Positions 27,213 through 36,109 of a stretch of DNA of 64,000 bases are shown here, one piece after another (the stretch's first letter is position 1; each line of letters begins with the position of its first letter). Source of the DNA: Cutibacterium modestum. Its GTDB lineage: Bacteria > Actinomycetota > Actinomycetes > Propionibacteriales > Propionibacteriaceae. Where the stretch lies: NCBI RefSeq assembly GCF_008326345.1, contig NZ_BJEN01000002.1, positions 620,001-684,000 on the forward strand, given 5' to 3'. The notes below the pieces were generated by a model, which was not told the origin of the DNA, did not search any database, and saw only the letters and a program-made list of their open reading frames with translations. Both the position numbers and the translations under genes were made by a program.

Positions 27213-28016
27213 GTGTCATTCGTGCAAGCCCTCCAAGCTGTCCTCATTGCCATCGTCCTCGTGGGGTGGATCGCTTACCTCGTCCCCATGGTCGTCAATC
27301 GACGACGGTCCCAAGAGGTTACTGACGACAAGCACGAGGACTTTCCGGACACCATGAGCGTGGTATCTCGGGGCTCCTGCACAGTCACTCCTGGCGACAC
27401 CGACGAGGGCCCCGGGGTGGAGCTCTCCACTCCGTACACAAGGTCATATGCACGTTGGAATCTGAGGCGTTCATGGGCGGTGGCCGCCCGACGCCGGATG
27501 ACGACGATGTTGGTGCTGTTAGGGCTGACGGTGCTGTCGATGGTGCTTGCTGTTGTTGACGTGACGCCATGGTGGCTGGTGGCCGTCTTCGCGCTGTTGG
27601 TGGTGGGCTTCTTTGTCCTTGCCCGCTGGTCCGTGGTGGCAATGGCCAAGCGCTTCGATCGCAGATACGCGCTCATCGATAAAGGATGGGACGAAGACAC
27701 GGTAGTATTGGAGGTGAGCACGGAGCCCTTTCGTGCCGAGGTCGAGCCCACCTCCTGGACCATCGACCTCGACCGTCCAGTGACGGCGCCGGAAGGCTCC
27801 CTGTGGAACGACGTCGTCGTCACTGCCCCGACCTATGTCTCGACGCCGCTGAGCGCCCGGACAGTCCGCACCATTGACCTGTCCGCGCCCGGGCCGGTTC
27901 CCGGCCAGGTTGACACCCCTGTCGTTGTCGAGGAGATGGTTGGGAAGTCCGACGATGGGCAGTCTGCGGGAGCGCACGAGGGTCCCTCGGGGGTCGTCGG
28001 AATTGCGTCGGCCTGA
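27213..28016 (+). CDS. glpR: GlpR/SepX-like divisome membrane protein
   Basis: A 267-residue membrane protein. The N-terminal helix (LQAVLIAIVLVGWIAYLVPMVV) is followed by RRRSQEV, a cytoplasmic stretch, two closely spaced helices (LVLLGLTVLSMVLAVVDV and LVAVFALLVVGFFVLARW) and a long acidic C-terminal tail. This architecture and the position after a MoeA-like gene and rimJ match the receptor of Glp (called GlpR in corynebacteria and SepX in streptomycetes), which places Glp and FtsZ at the division site. Identity rests on layout and context. Confidence 0.7.
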   Translation: MSFVQALQAVLIAIVLVGWIAYLVPMVVNRRRSQEVTDDKHEDFPDTMSVVSRGSCTVTPGDTDEGPGVELSTPYTRSYARWNLRRSWAVAARRRMTTMLVLLGLTVLSMVLAVVDVTPWWLVAVFALLVVGFFVLARWSVVAMAKRFDRRYALIDKGWDEDTVVLEVSTEPFRAEVEPTSWTIDLDRPVTAPEGSLWNDVVVTAPTYVSTPLSARTVRTIDLSAPGPVPGQVDTPVVVEEMVGKSDDGQSAGAHEGPSGVVGIASA

Positions 28017-28046
28017 ACCGAGTTCTGACGGCATGGGATTGACACA

Positions 28047-28166
28047 ATGACACCTGTGTTTTCCGGTCTGATGCTGTGCGCGGTTCCCCCGCTGTTGTTT
28101 TTGTCGTTTTGGGTGTCAATGAGGTTCAGCCACGCGAGGCTGTCGGTGACGCCCTCGATGCGTTAG
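28047..28166 (+). CDS. Possible 39-residue membrane peptide
   Basis: A short frame beginning MTPVFSGLMLCAVPP with a hydrophobic stretch (LLFLSFWV) and a basic end. It starts 30 bases after glpR. No convincing ribosome-binding site is present. The rest of 28167-28426 holds no recognisable gene. Confidence 0.25.
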   Translation: MTPVFSGLMLCAVPPLLFLSFWVSMRFSHARLSVTPSMR

Positions 28167-28426
28167 AGCTCCCTGGCTCTCAATTGCTCTCAGAGGTATT
28201 GTCCATGTTGCCGTGGGGAGAGTGCGGGGTGCTCTGTCGGTAGTCGCCGGTGGTGTGTTCGGCAAATGGGGTTGTCAACCATCGAAATGATAATTTAGGG
28301 TACTGCGCGCTGCCTTTGGTGATGTTGCTGGTGAAGGAGGGGGATCCTGAGCGGATGGGCTCTCTTTGCCAACTGATTCGTAGCGTGACGCAGATTGCCC
28401 GAGTGTGGTAGCTTAACTGTGCCGTT

Positions 28427-28499
28427 GGGGCATTGGCGCAGTTGGTAGCGCGTCTCGTTCGCAATGAGAAGGTCAGGGGTTCGAATCCCCTATGCTCCA
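28427..28499 (+). tRNA. tRNA-Ala (anticodon CGC)
   Basis: Acceptor GGGGCAT pairs with ATGCTCC, D-stem GCGC/GCGC, anticodon loop TTCGCAA (anticodon CGC, codon GCG) and T-arm AGGGG/CCCCT around TTCGAAT are intact. CCA is not encoded. The accessory segment begins directly at its 3' end, as expected if the tRNA served as an integration site. Confidence 0.95.
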
Positions 28500-28776
28500 C
28501 CCCACGCACAAGGTTCGAACTCTTGCTATCTTGGATGGCTTCGGTTCGGGCCTTGTTGTCGTTCTTAGGCCCAGGTGAGGGCGTTGGCGTTGATCTCGGG
28601 GTCGAGGAGCATTTCGAAGGGTCGGTTGTTTTTCAACGCGGAGTTGGTCGTCTTCGTCGATGTAGATCTTGGTGAAGAAAGCTTGATTGCATAGGCGTCG
28701 GTTGGCGTTGTCGCAGCGTGCGTAGACGTCGGCGCAGTTGGCGAGCAGGTTGAGGGCGTCGTCGAGGCGGTCACGG
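28498..28776. repeat. 279-bp inverted repeat, left copy
   Basis: This stretch is the reverse complement of 30554-30832. I compared the two by eye and found no mismatch over 279 bases. It begins at the last bases of tRNA-Ala and contains the 3' end of a serine-recombinase relic (minus strand, stop at 28565). The flanking sequence diverges at both ends. Confidence 0.9.
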
Positions 28777-29090
28777 GCGTCGGCGTAGTCGCCGTGGTGG
28801 GCTTGGATTCTGCGGTTGGTGGTGTCGAGTTCGGCCAGGACGCGGTCTTGCCCTCATTCCAACACCGACAGTGGGACGGCTCCGGCGTCGACGAATTCTT
28901 CGATGATGGTGGCTTTGAGTTGTTCGGTTTTCCGGCGCACGGCTTCGCGTTGGGCGGGGATGGAGAAACCTTCGTCGGTGCCGCCCGTTGTGGGGCTGGA
29001 AGTGGTCGTTATAGCGTTCTTGGCCCTCACTCGAATGTGTTCCGCGCTGCGAATAGAAGGTCGAGGGGTGTTGATCGTGAGAGCCGCCAC
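28565..29090 (-). pseudogene. Serine recombinase relic, internally deleted
   Basis: On the minus strand 29090-28854 reads as the start of a large serine recombinase ([20 protein letters not shown], then [11 protein letters not shown]), although the catalytic-serine region before it is garbled. After a stop, another frame gives the recombinase C-terminus ([50 protein letters not shown]) and, after one more shift, [18 protein letters not shown] up to 28565. The whole central DNA-binding part is missing. It is a dead integrase of the element that entered beside tRNA-Ala. Confidence 0.7.
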
Positions 29091-29091
29091 G

Positions 29092-30553
29092 CGAATCTCC
29101 TACCAACTCGGCCTGGAGGGGCCCAGTATGACCGTGCTGAGCGCTTGCTCGGCGTCACTGACGGCGCTCGTCACCGCGTGCCGAGCTATCGACAGCGGCG
29201 ACTGTGACGCGGCTCTCGTCGGCGGCGCTTCCCTACAACTCCCCAACCCTAGTGGCTACATCTGGCTACCGGGCTCGCCGTTCTCCAAGACGGGTATTGT
29301 CTCGCCCTTTGACGCCGCTGCCGACGGGATGGTGCCCGTTGAGGAGACGTCGCTGGCACCGGGACGCCATCTCATGGGCGTCACGGGATTGGGCATGGGT
29401 GGCACCAACGTTCACATTGTCGTTTCCGGCCAGCAGTCCGGGCGTCGTGACGACGACGGATTCCGCATCCTTCCGCTCGCCGCCGACCGTGAGGACGACT
29501 TGCTGCAGCTTGTCCGGTCGCTGCGCGACCACCTGCTTGAAGCACCGTTCTCGCTGGCCGACATCAGCACAACGCTCGTCTCGCGGGTGTCGGTGGATGC
29601 ACCGTGGCGGGCTTGCTTCCGCGCGACCAACCGGGCGGCGCTAGTGTCTGCGTTGGACGATTGGATGGCCGATCCAATGGCCGGACGGACCGTCGAGGGG
29701 TGCGAGTCGGTGCAGGACTGGCTGACCACGGGTGACAGGACATCATTGATCGCGACGGTGGCCGTGGACGGTCACCGCGTGCCGCTACCTGTGCTCACGC
29801 TGCGCGGCGAGCGCTGCTGGCTCGAGGTGGCACCAGCTGTTCGGGAGAACACGGGGACGACCCGCGGCGACCACAGCAACCTGCTTGATCAGGTACTCAA
29901 CCTGTTCTCCCAGCAGGTGGGCACACCTGTCGGAGCCGACGATACCTTTGTCTCGCTGGGGCTGGATTCGTTCACGACGCTCATGCTTGCCTCGGACCTG
30001 ACTGACCTGTTGGGCTGCGAGATCCCCTCTCACCGCCTGGAGGGAGATGTCACCCCGCGCTCGCTGGTCGAACAGGTTAGTAATGACGATGTTTCGGGGT
30101 CATTTGCCGTCTGCCTCCACGACGCCTGTTCGAGTACCGATCTATTTTTGATCCATCCAGCGGGCGGCAGCATCGAGTGCTATCGCGATCTCCTGCGTGG
30201 ACTGGATCTGCCGGTCAATGTGTACGGTATACCCTACGGCGGCAGCTCTGCCATGATGACCGTGCAGGACCTGGCTCCGCTCTACGCGGAGGAGGTCGTA
30301 GCTACCAGCCAGGGTCGGTGCGTGCTGCTGGGCGGTTACTCGTTCGGTGGGAATGAGGCCGTAGCCGTCGCTGACGAGTTGCGCCGCAGGAATGTTATGG
30401 TTAGCGACATCCTCATGATCGACAGCATCGTGCCAGAGGCCTACCGATCAGGATCGTTGACGCAGGATGAGTACGTGGCTAAGCTCCCGCAGATCCTCGA
30501 GGTTGCGCTTGGCAAGAGCCGCGGCGATCTGCACGAGGGAGGGCAGTACGAGT
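29092..30553 (+). pseudogene. Relic of a polyketide synthase-type gene: KS fragment, ACP, thioesterase
   Basis: An open frame with a recognisable but incomplete megasynthase. It starts inside a ketosynthase ([24 protein letters not shown] with the active-site Cys) and jumps, about 65 residues later, to the KS C-terminus ([13 protein letters not shown]); the HGTGT and NIGH histidine motifs are gone. A KS-associated linker follows, then an acyl-carrier domain with LGLDS (Ser about 290 residues from the start), then a type I thioesterase with HPAGGS and GYSFGG. The end is cut by the inverted repeat before the thioesterase histidine. No acyltransferase is visible. It is probably non-functional. 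Confidence 0.75.
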
Positions 30554-30832
30554 CCGTGACCGCCTCGACGACGCCCTCAACCTGCTCGCCAACTGCGCCG
30601 ACGTCTACGCACGCTGCGACAACGCCAACCGACGCCTATGCAATCAAGCTTTCTTCACCAAGATCTACATCGACGAAGACGACCAACTCCGCGTTGAAAA
30701 ACAACCGACCCTTCGAAATGCTCCTCGACCCCGAGATCAACGCCAACGCCCTCACCTGGGCCTAAGAACGACAACAAGGCCCGAACCGAAGCCATCCAAG
30801 ATAGCAAGAGTTCGAACCTTGTGCGTGGGGTG
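30554..30832. repeat. 279-bp inverted repeat, right copy
   Basis: Reverse complement of 28498-28776. On the plus strand it carries the serine-recombinase C-terminal relic up to a stop at 30765. It truncates the thioesterase frame, which runs into it and ends with translated repeat sequence. Confidence 0.9.
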
Positions 30833-31636
30833 CCCCGACGATTCCGAAGATATGCCGCTACCAGATCCTCAATATCATTCACTACTCGTGAGAGCCCTCC
30901 TCGCCCATGCGAGTAGCTGGGGCGATTGGGAGGCACAACTGTGCCGCGAACTAAGTCTGAACAAGCAGGAAGCTCGTCAACACCTGACCGCGCTTCTAGG
31001 CTATGGACGCCTCGACACAGCTCAGCTCGGCGCTGCGGCCACAAACACGGCGGTCCTAGTCAGCGGAGGGCTGATAGCCGGCGATCAACGCAACACCTAC
31101 GAGTTGTCCTCCCGCCTTAGCTTCGTGTACGCGCAGAATGGCATCGCCTCACTATCATTCTGGCGTACATGGTCCCCACCGTCAGTCGGCTCAACCGCTA
31201 CCGAAGTGCGAAGGTGTACTTCTCGCCGCCCCAGACAAGCAACTTGCAGGCAGAGAACGCATTGGTGCGGAGCACAACTCGGTCGGGCGAAGGAGCCTCC
31301 AACACGAGATCGTCCAAGGCAACTGCGCCATAGTGTTCGGCGACCATGACACGCTCCGAATCCACGTCGAATGCATGGACCAGGCTCAACACCTTGGTGT
31401 CGGCAAGACGGTGCGATACGCACTCATGGCCTCCATCGAGACAGCAGAACAGACGTCGACCATGATCTACGGTGAGGTACGGGCAAGACTGCGTCAGCAA
31501 GCCCGCGATCATGCGCGCGGCCAGGTACAGAGCTGATATGCGCGGCGCGGGCTGCATGCTCTGAACCAGCGCTTGCTGCGAGCATCAACGCTCGTCATGT
31601 TGTCGTGAGTTCTTGGCCGAAGCCGTGGGGTTCCAT
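30833..31636. other. Accessory stretch without a confidently assigned gene
   Basis: Two frames look partly coding but cannot be trusted. Plus strand 30852-31170 gives a plausible helical protein (LVRALLAHASSWGDWEAQL, EARQHLTALLGYGRLDTAQL). Minus strand 31512-31198 gives another (VLSLVHAFDVDSERVMVAEHY, VVLRTNAFSACKLLVWGGE). Neither matches a family I know, and each breaks down at its end. The segment is probably decayed mobile DNA. Confidence 0.4.
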
Positions 31637-31960
31637 TCAGACACGACCGTCCGTGTCGCGCATCACGATGCCGGCGATGATCAAGTGTTTGCGGACTGTC
31701 CCTGCCGTGTAACCGAACTTGTCGCCCATACGCTCCAGTGAAGCCCCTTGCTCATATATGGCACGCATCAGCCCAATTTCGTGGTCGCCGGAGAGCGGTC
31801 GCGGAGGATGACACCACGTTCTCGCAGGAGGCGAGAGAGCCGCTCGTGTCCAAGACCAACCTGTCGGGCCACGGCTTTCAGGGACCCGCCGGAAGCGTAG
31901 GCGGCTTCCACTCGCTGGAGGAGGCCTTCGGATGCTCACGGCGTCTACCGTGGCTGGCAC
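31637..31960 (-). pseudogene. Tandem helix-turn-helix protein relic, frameshifted
   Basis: Two recombinase- or resolvase-like HTH units occur in different frames. The upstream one (about 31935-31780) reads VEAAYASGGSLKAVARQVGL and LSRLLRERGVILRD; the downstream one, in another frame, reads IYEQGASLERMGDKFGYTAG and RKHLIIAGIVMRDTDGR up to the stop at 31637. Such double HTH ends occur in mobile-element DNA-binding proteins. A one-base shift near 31800 separates them. Confidence 0.5.
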
Positions 31961-32159
31961 CTCCGGCGGTGCGTCCTGTGCTGTCCAGCGCGGATCGACT
32001 CGTGTGCTCGCCCTATCTGAATCACGGGCAGGGCAAACTCGTTTCTGCGGTGACTCCCGTCAGAACGCCGGTGCTGGTGAGGTGAGGTCGTCGCGGATGG
32101 CGGCGAGGCATGGGCGGTCTGCTTCTGGGGATGCTGCATGACCTCAGCTAGGTTGTTTC

Positions 32160-32699
32160 GTGCGGGCGCTGTGCCCCGTGACGTTCCCTATCGCCACGCA
32201 GGAGAGAAAGCTGCGTTCAGTGCCAACCGAAATCGGTCACGAGTTCGGGTACTTTCCAATGGACGCTTCGACCGCCCGACAGATCACGGATAAATGGGAA
32301 TACCCGTTACCATATGACTTCTACGGCATGACAGCGGAACCCGAGGACTATCAGGAATGTGTTCGCCGCTGTGGTCGGAGACTTTCCCCAGGCGCGGCAG
32401 GACGACTAGCTTACTAGTTTCTTTTCCGGTGACGTCGTAGGAAGGAGCGAGTTTGTGGAGATTGGGCTAGGGCTGCGCCCAGGTATCACCGGTCGGGGCC
32501 TGGGCGTAATTTCATGAGATACAGCCTGGAATAGATCCGACGGTACTACCCGGGCGCCGAAATTCGCCTTTCCGCTGTGTCATTCAACTAGCAGGGAATC
32601 AAGGTGTATGAAAGTATGAGGTTTCAGGTAATGCGCAACGTCGCCCACGTGGCAAACGGTGGTGAATATGAATTCGTTGAGGTGAAGCACGTTGCTTAA
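32160..32699 (+). pseudogene. GNAT acetyltransferase relic
   Basis: Pieces of a GNAT enzyme in changing frames. The start is YPLPYDFYGMTAEPEDYQE (about 32301-32357); then FVEIGLGLRPGITGRGLGV with the acetyl-CoA GRGLG loop (about 32451-32510); then RYYPGAEIRLSAVSFN, a TAG, and QGIKVYESMRFQVM through EYEFVEVKHVA to TAA at 32697-32699. At least two frameshifts and three TAG codons interrupt it. Confidence 0.65.
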
Positions 32700-33184
32700 A
32701 ACATCCACACGATGCCGCCCGTAGCGACTCTAAAAGTCAGCATGGCACGCCCTGTATGAGCATCGGGGCTTCCTTAGCCTCGGCCAAGTCCTTGTCGCTT
32801 GGCCCCTACCTCTGAATCAGTCCACCTCGTGAACCACTTTAATGTTTGGGGCTTTTTTCTTGGTCAGGGCACCTGACGTAATCGCGCACATGTGTATATG
32901 GTTGTTGTGAGGCATAACTGTGTCCGCGCGCCCGTAGTTCTCGGAAACCACACGTGGTGGGTTGACCCATCCGCGACCGGGCGCTGGGTCCGTCAGGTGT
33001 GACAGCATCACTCCTGACGTGTCTCCGTCTCCATACACGAGCCGGTGTCGCCAACCTCATCTCCCCAACTTCTAGACGTTTTGGGCTAGAGCGAGGAGAG
33101 GCGAGTCTCTTAGTAAGGGCCGTGGCTTGCGACTAGACGCACCACTTCCGAGGGCTGTCACCTCACATTGATGCCGACATGATG
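32700..33184. other. Gap with one doubtful short frame
   Basis: The only possible coding piece is minus-strand 33038-32817 (73 residues, GTG start), which reads VYGDGDTSGVMLSHLTDPAP and later PHNNHIHMCAITSGALT. It does not match a family I can name and may be another gene remnant. The rest shows no gene. Confidence 0.35.
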
Positions 33185-33901
33185 TCACCAATGTCGGTGC
33201 TCAACCAGACATTCGTCAAACTCATCCAGTGTCCCAATGGTGAGTAAGGCCACACCCTGCATGAAGGATGTCCGTGCGTACTCGGTGACGCGTGACAGGA
33301 ACGACGGTGCCCAAACGAGCACGTGGGTATGCAGGAAATCGGCGACGACCATGAGTACGTGGTGGCTCTGGTCGGTGTCGTGGCTTTCCCGGGCGTCCAA
33401 GGCGTGAAGGCATCCTTGGGCCAGAAAGTCCAGCTCCAGACCGATGTGATCGTCAGGTTCTCGGTTCATGTTTGGTGTGACCAATTCCAGACGCGCGTAG
33501 CAGGTGCGTACCTGAAGGGTGTGTTCGTCGAAGACCAAGCCCTCCTCGCTGCGGTGCACCGACTCGTACGGTGCAACGACAGCCACGGCGGAATCCCCGT
33601 ACAGACGATCATGGTCGGAGGCAACATCCTGCCAAGACTCTGCTTTGTCACAAGAAAGGCGCCACATCGTGAGGCCTGAGCTCACAGCGGGATGGTGTGC
33701 TCCTGCGGCCAGGCAGCCCTTTCGTGGCCATTCGTTGATCATCCCCAATAGTGTGCTGAGCTGTTCGGGGCCGGGGGCTGTGCGATGCAACGACCCCAAG
33801 GTGGTGAACGTGGCCGCGAAGGCATCGAGGTCATCCTCGGACGGCTCGTGGATGAGGCTGGCGCCCTGCCCGTTGTCGGAGGTGATGCCGCCGGGATTCA
33901 C
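33185..33901 (-). CDS. TorD/DmsD family molybdoenzyme chaperone
   Basis: A 238-residue all-helical chaperone of the TorD family. It contains DHDRLYGDS, APYESVHRSEEG, PDDHIGLELDFLAQ and FLHTHVLVWAPSF, the family's core motifs. These proteins bind the Tat signal peptide of a molybdoenzyme such as DmsA and hold it until cofactor is inserted. The obvious client in this window is DmsA (54177-56738), which is broken. It is the last gene of the moaA-moaD-moaE-moeA-moaC operon and overlaps moaC by 4 bases. Confidence 0.85.
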   Translation of the reverse strand: MNPGGITSDNGQGASLIHEPSEDDLDAFAATFTTLGSLHRTAPGPEQLSTLLGMINEWPRKGCLAAGAHHPAVSSGLTMWRLSCDKAESWQDVASDHDRLYGDSAVAVVAPYESVHRSEEGLVFDEHTLQVRTCYARLELVTPNMNREPDDHIGLELDFLAQGCLHALDARESHDTDQSHHVLMVVADFLHTHVLVWAPSFLSRVTEYARTSFMQGVALLTIGTLDEFDECLVEHRHW

Positions 33902-34383
33902 TTATCGTCCTCTCGGGTCCATTCGCCGCTGCGGCCACCAGCCTTATGAGTAATCACTGCGTGTTCGATGGCGAAGCCACGATCGACACCCTTGACCATG
34001 TCGGCCACCGTGAGAGCGGCTACCGTCACCGCGGTGAGTGCCTCCATCTCGACCCCGGTGCGGTCGGCGGTGCGCGCCGTGGCGCGAATCCGCACTCGGT
34101 CGTTTTCGAGCCACAGGTCCACCTCGGCTCCATGCACGCCGATACGGTGCGCCAGGGGGATGAGGTCAGGTGTGTGTTTGATGGCCTGGATGCCTGCGAT
34201 GCGGGCCACGGCCAGCACGTCTCCCTTGGGAACCGATTCGTTGTGCAGTGCGGACATGATCGGCTCGGAGCACACTACGCAGCACTCTGCTGTTGCCTCA
34301 CGCACGGTGGGGGTCTTGTCGGTCACATCGATCATGTGGGCCGATCCGTCGCCTCGTAGGTGGGTGAAAGGAGATGCGCTCAT
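33898..34383 (-). CDS. moaC: Cyclic pyranopterin monophosphate synthase
   Basis: A 161-residue MoaC. It converts 3',8-cyclo-7,8-dihydro-GTP, made by MoaA, into cPMP. Conserved blocks are GSAHMIDVTDKTPTVREA, KGDVLAVARIAGIQAIKHTPDLIPLAH (including the lysine and His of the active site) and GVEMEALTAVTVAALTVADM. Both ends overlap neighbours by 4 bases (moeA upstream, torD downstream). Confidence 0.95.
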   Translation of the reverse strand: MSASPFTHLRGDGSAHMIDVTDKTPTVREATAECCVVCSEPIMSALHNESVPKGDVLAVARIAGIQAIKHTPDLIPLAHRIGVHGAEVDLWLENDRVRIRATARTADRTGVEMEALTAVTVAALTVADMVKGVDRGFAIEHAVITHKAGGRSGEWTREDDK

Positions 34384-35690
34384 GGACTATTCCTCCTGGT
34401 CAACAGGATGCTCAATTCGTTGCCAATGTCGACGTGATCAACGCCGGGGTCGACGATGGCCAGTCCGTCGGTGGCCGGCAGAGCCGTCACCACGTGTGAC
34501 TGTGAACCCAACGAGTGCACAGGAGCGACTCCTCCGGCGACCCAGCGTACGGGCATGAACTGTGTCTTGGAAACCGGGGAGCGCCACGATGCAGCAGCGG
34601 GAGCCCGTTTGATGGGGCGATTCAGCACTGAGTCAAGGATGATAGACGCTTCGGCGGGCATCTCGTGAGTGCCATCTGGGGGGAGGCCACGTAGCCGGGC
34701 TATCAGTGGTACGACGTAGACATGGAAGCTCACATATGCTCCGACCGGGTTTCCGGGCAAGGCCATTACGGGTGTCGAGCCAATGAGACCTATCCCCTGT
34801 GGGCCGCCGGGTTGCTGGGCGACGGGGTGGAAAGTAAGTTCTGGCAACCCCTGGCGCACGACCTCGTAAGCTCCCATAGAGATGCCTCCCGCCGTGACAA
34901 CGAGATCTACCTGCCAGGAGGTGATGAGTTCACGCAACCGGGTCGGGTCGTCGGGCACCTTCGCCTGTTCGGTGATGATTCCACCATATGAGTGCACCAA
35001 GCCTGCGAGCAGGACACCATTGGAGTCCGGGATCTTCCCACGATCCAGCGGCTCACCGGCCTCGCTGAGCTCCGAGCCCGTCGTCAACACGCCGATCCGT
35101 GGTGCCGGATGCACCCGCAGATCACCGTATCCAACTGCGGCGGCAGCTGTGAGTGCCTCGGGAGTGAGGCTCGTCCCGGCTGACAGCACTAGATCCCCAA
35201 CGGTCAGCGCCTCGCCGTGGTGACGCACGTTAGCACCAGCTGCGGGAGCGCGCATGATTGTCACCGTTGCAGGGGCATCAAACACGCCGACGGCGTGATC
35301 GGTGTCTTCTACCTTGACAACGGTGTCAGCTCCCTCCGGCATGTGAGCACCAGTCATGATGCGCTGGGCAGTGCCGACCTTCAACGGATAGTCGGCTGGA
35401 GAACCGGCTGGCACGTCGGCAGTCACCGGGAGAGTGACAGGCGTGTTCGGGGTGGCGGCGGAGACGTCATCGAAGCATACCGCGAATCCATCCATCGCAG
35501 AGTTGGTGAACGGCGGTACCTCGAGCCGGGCAACGATGTCCTCGGCTGTGACCAGTCCCAAGCACATGGACAGGGGCAACGTGACCGTCCCCGGTGTGGC
35601 GGGGAGAGCGGAGACCAGTTGCAGATGCTCCTCGATGCTCACTCGCTCGGGTGGAGTTACGGGCCGGACGAGACTCGATGTGTCGGTCAT
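34380..35690 (-). CDS. moeA: Molybdopterin molybdenumtransferase
   Basis: A 436-residue canonical MoeA. It inserts molybdate into adenylylated molybdopterin. FTNSAMDGFAV with the key Asp, GAHMPEGADTVVKVED, VVTAGGISMGAYE and ALPGNPVGAYVSF are all intact, unlike in the divergent Glp paralogue at 25121. The start at ATG 35690 overlaps the moaE stop (ATGA); the frame extends upstream without support. Confidence 0.94.
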   Translation of the reverse strand: MTDTSSLVRPVTPPERVSIEEHLQLVSALPATPGTVTLPLSMCLGLVTAEDIVARLEVPPFTNSAMDGFAVCFDDVSAATPNTPVTLPVTADVPAGSPADYPLKVGTAQRIMTGAHMPEGADTVVKVEDTDHAVGVFDAPATVTIMRAPAAGANVRHHGEALTVGDLVLSAGTSLTPEALTAAAAVGYGDLRVHPAPRIGVLTTGSELSEAGEPLDRGKIPDSNGVLLAGLVHSYGGIITEQAKVPDDPTRLRELITSWQVDLVVTAGGISMGAYEVVRQGLPELTFHPVAQQPGGPQGIGLIGSTPVMALPGNPVGAYVSFHVYVVPLIARLRGLPPDGTHEMPAEASIILDSVLNRPIKRAPAAASWRSPVSKTQFMPVRWVAGGVAPVHSLGSQSHVVTALPATDGLAIVDPGVDHVDIGNELSILLTRRNSP

Positions 35691-36109
35691 AAGGTTTTCC
35701 TTGACAATCCGGTCCACTCGTGGGAGCCGTCGGCGAGCCACTGGCACTTCCACACCGGAAGCGTCGCTTTGACGGAGTCGACGAGATCGCAGGCTGCGTC
35801 GAAGGCCTGCCGGCGGTGTTCCGCAGACACCGACACGACCATCGCGATCTCACCGACGGTCACATGGCCGGTCCGGTGCACGGCGGCGACACCGTGCACC
35901 CCCTCTCGCGCACCGTACTGTGTAACCAGTTTTCGGAGGATCAGGTCGGCCTGTGGGTGGGCGCTGTAGTCGATGGCGATGACGGCGTGGCCAGCATCAT
36001 GGTTACGCACGATGCCGGTGAAGGTCACCACGGCACCGCTGCGGTCGTCACCGGCAAGGCTGACGATGCGGGCGGCGTCTAGCGGCTGCTCAGAGATTTC
36101 GGCGTACAT
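35687..36109 (-). CDS. moaE: Molybdopterin synthase catalytic subunit
   Basis: A 140-residue MoaE. With MoaD it adds the dithiolene sulfurs to cPMP. The GAVVTFTGIVRNHD block, AVHRTGHVTVGE with the conserved His and Arg, and the C-terminal PVWKCQW with its catalytic Lys are present. moaD ends one base before it, and moeA overlaps its stop. Confidence 0.94.
   Translation of the reverse strand: MYAEISEQPLDAARIVSLAGDDRSGAVVTFTGIVRNHDAGHAVIAIDYSAHPQADLILRKLVTQYGAREGVHGVAAVHRTGHVTVGEIAMVVSVSAEHRRQAFDAACDLVDSVKATLPVWKCQWLADGSHEWTGLSRKTL

Noticed and set aside
28180-28509. Minus-strand frame containing HRGFEPLTFSLRTRRATNCANAP
   Set aside because: It is an antisense translation of tRNA-Ala and its upstream region, again a classic artefact.
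28816-29091. The first 92 codons of the long frame that leads into the polyketide relic
   Set aside because: They read through the minus-strand recombinase relic in antisense and bear no ketosynthase similarity.
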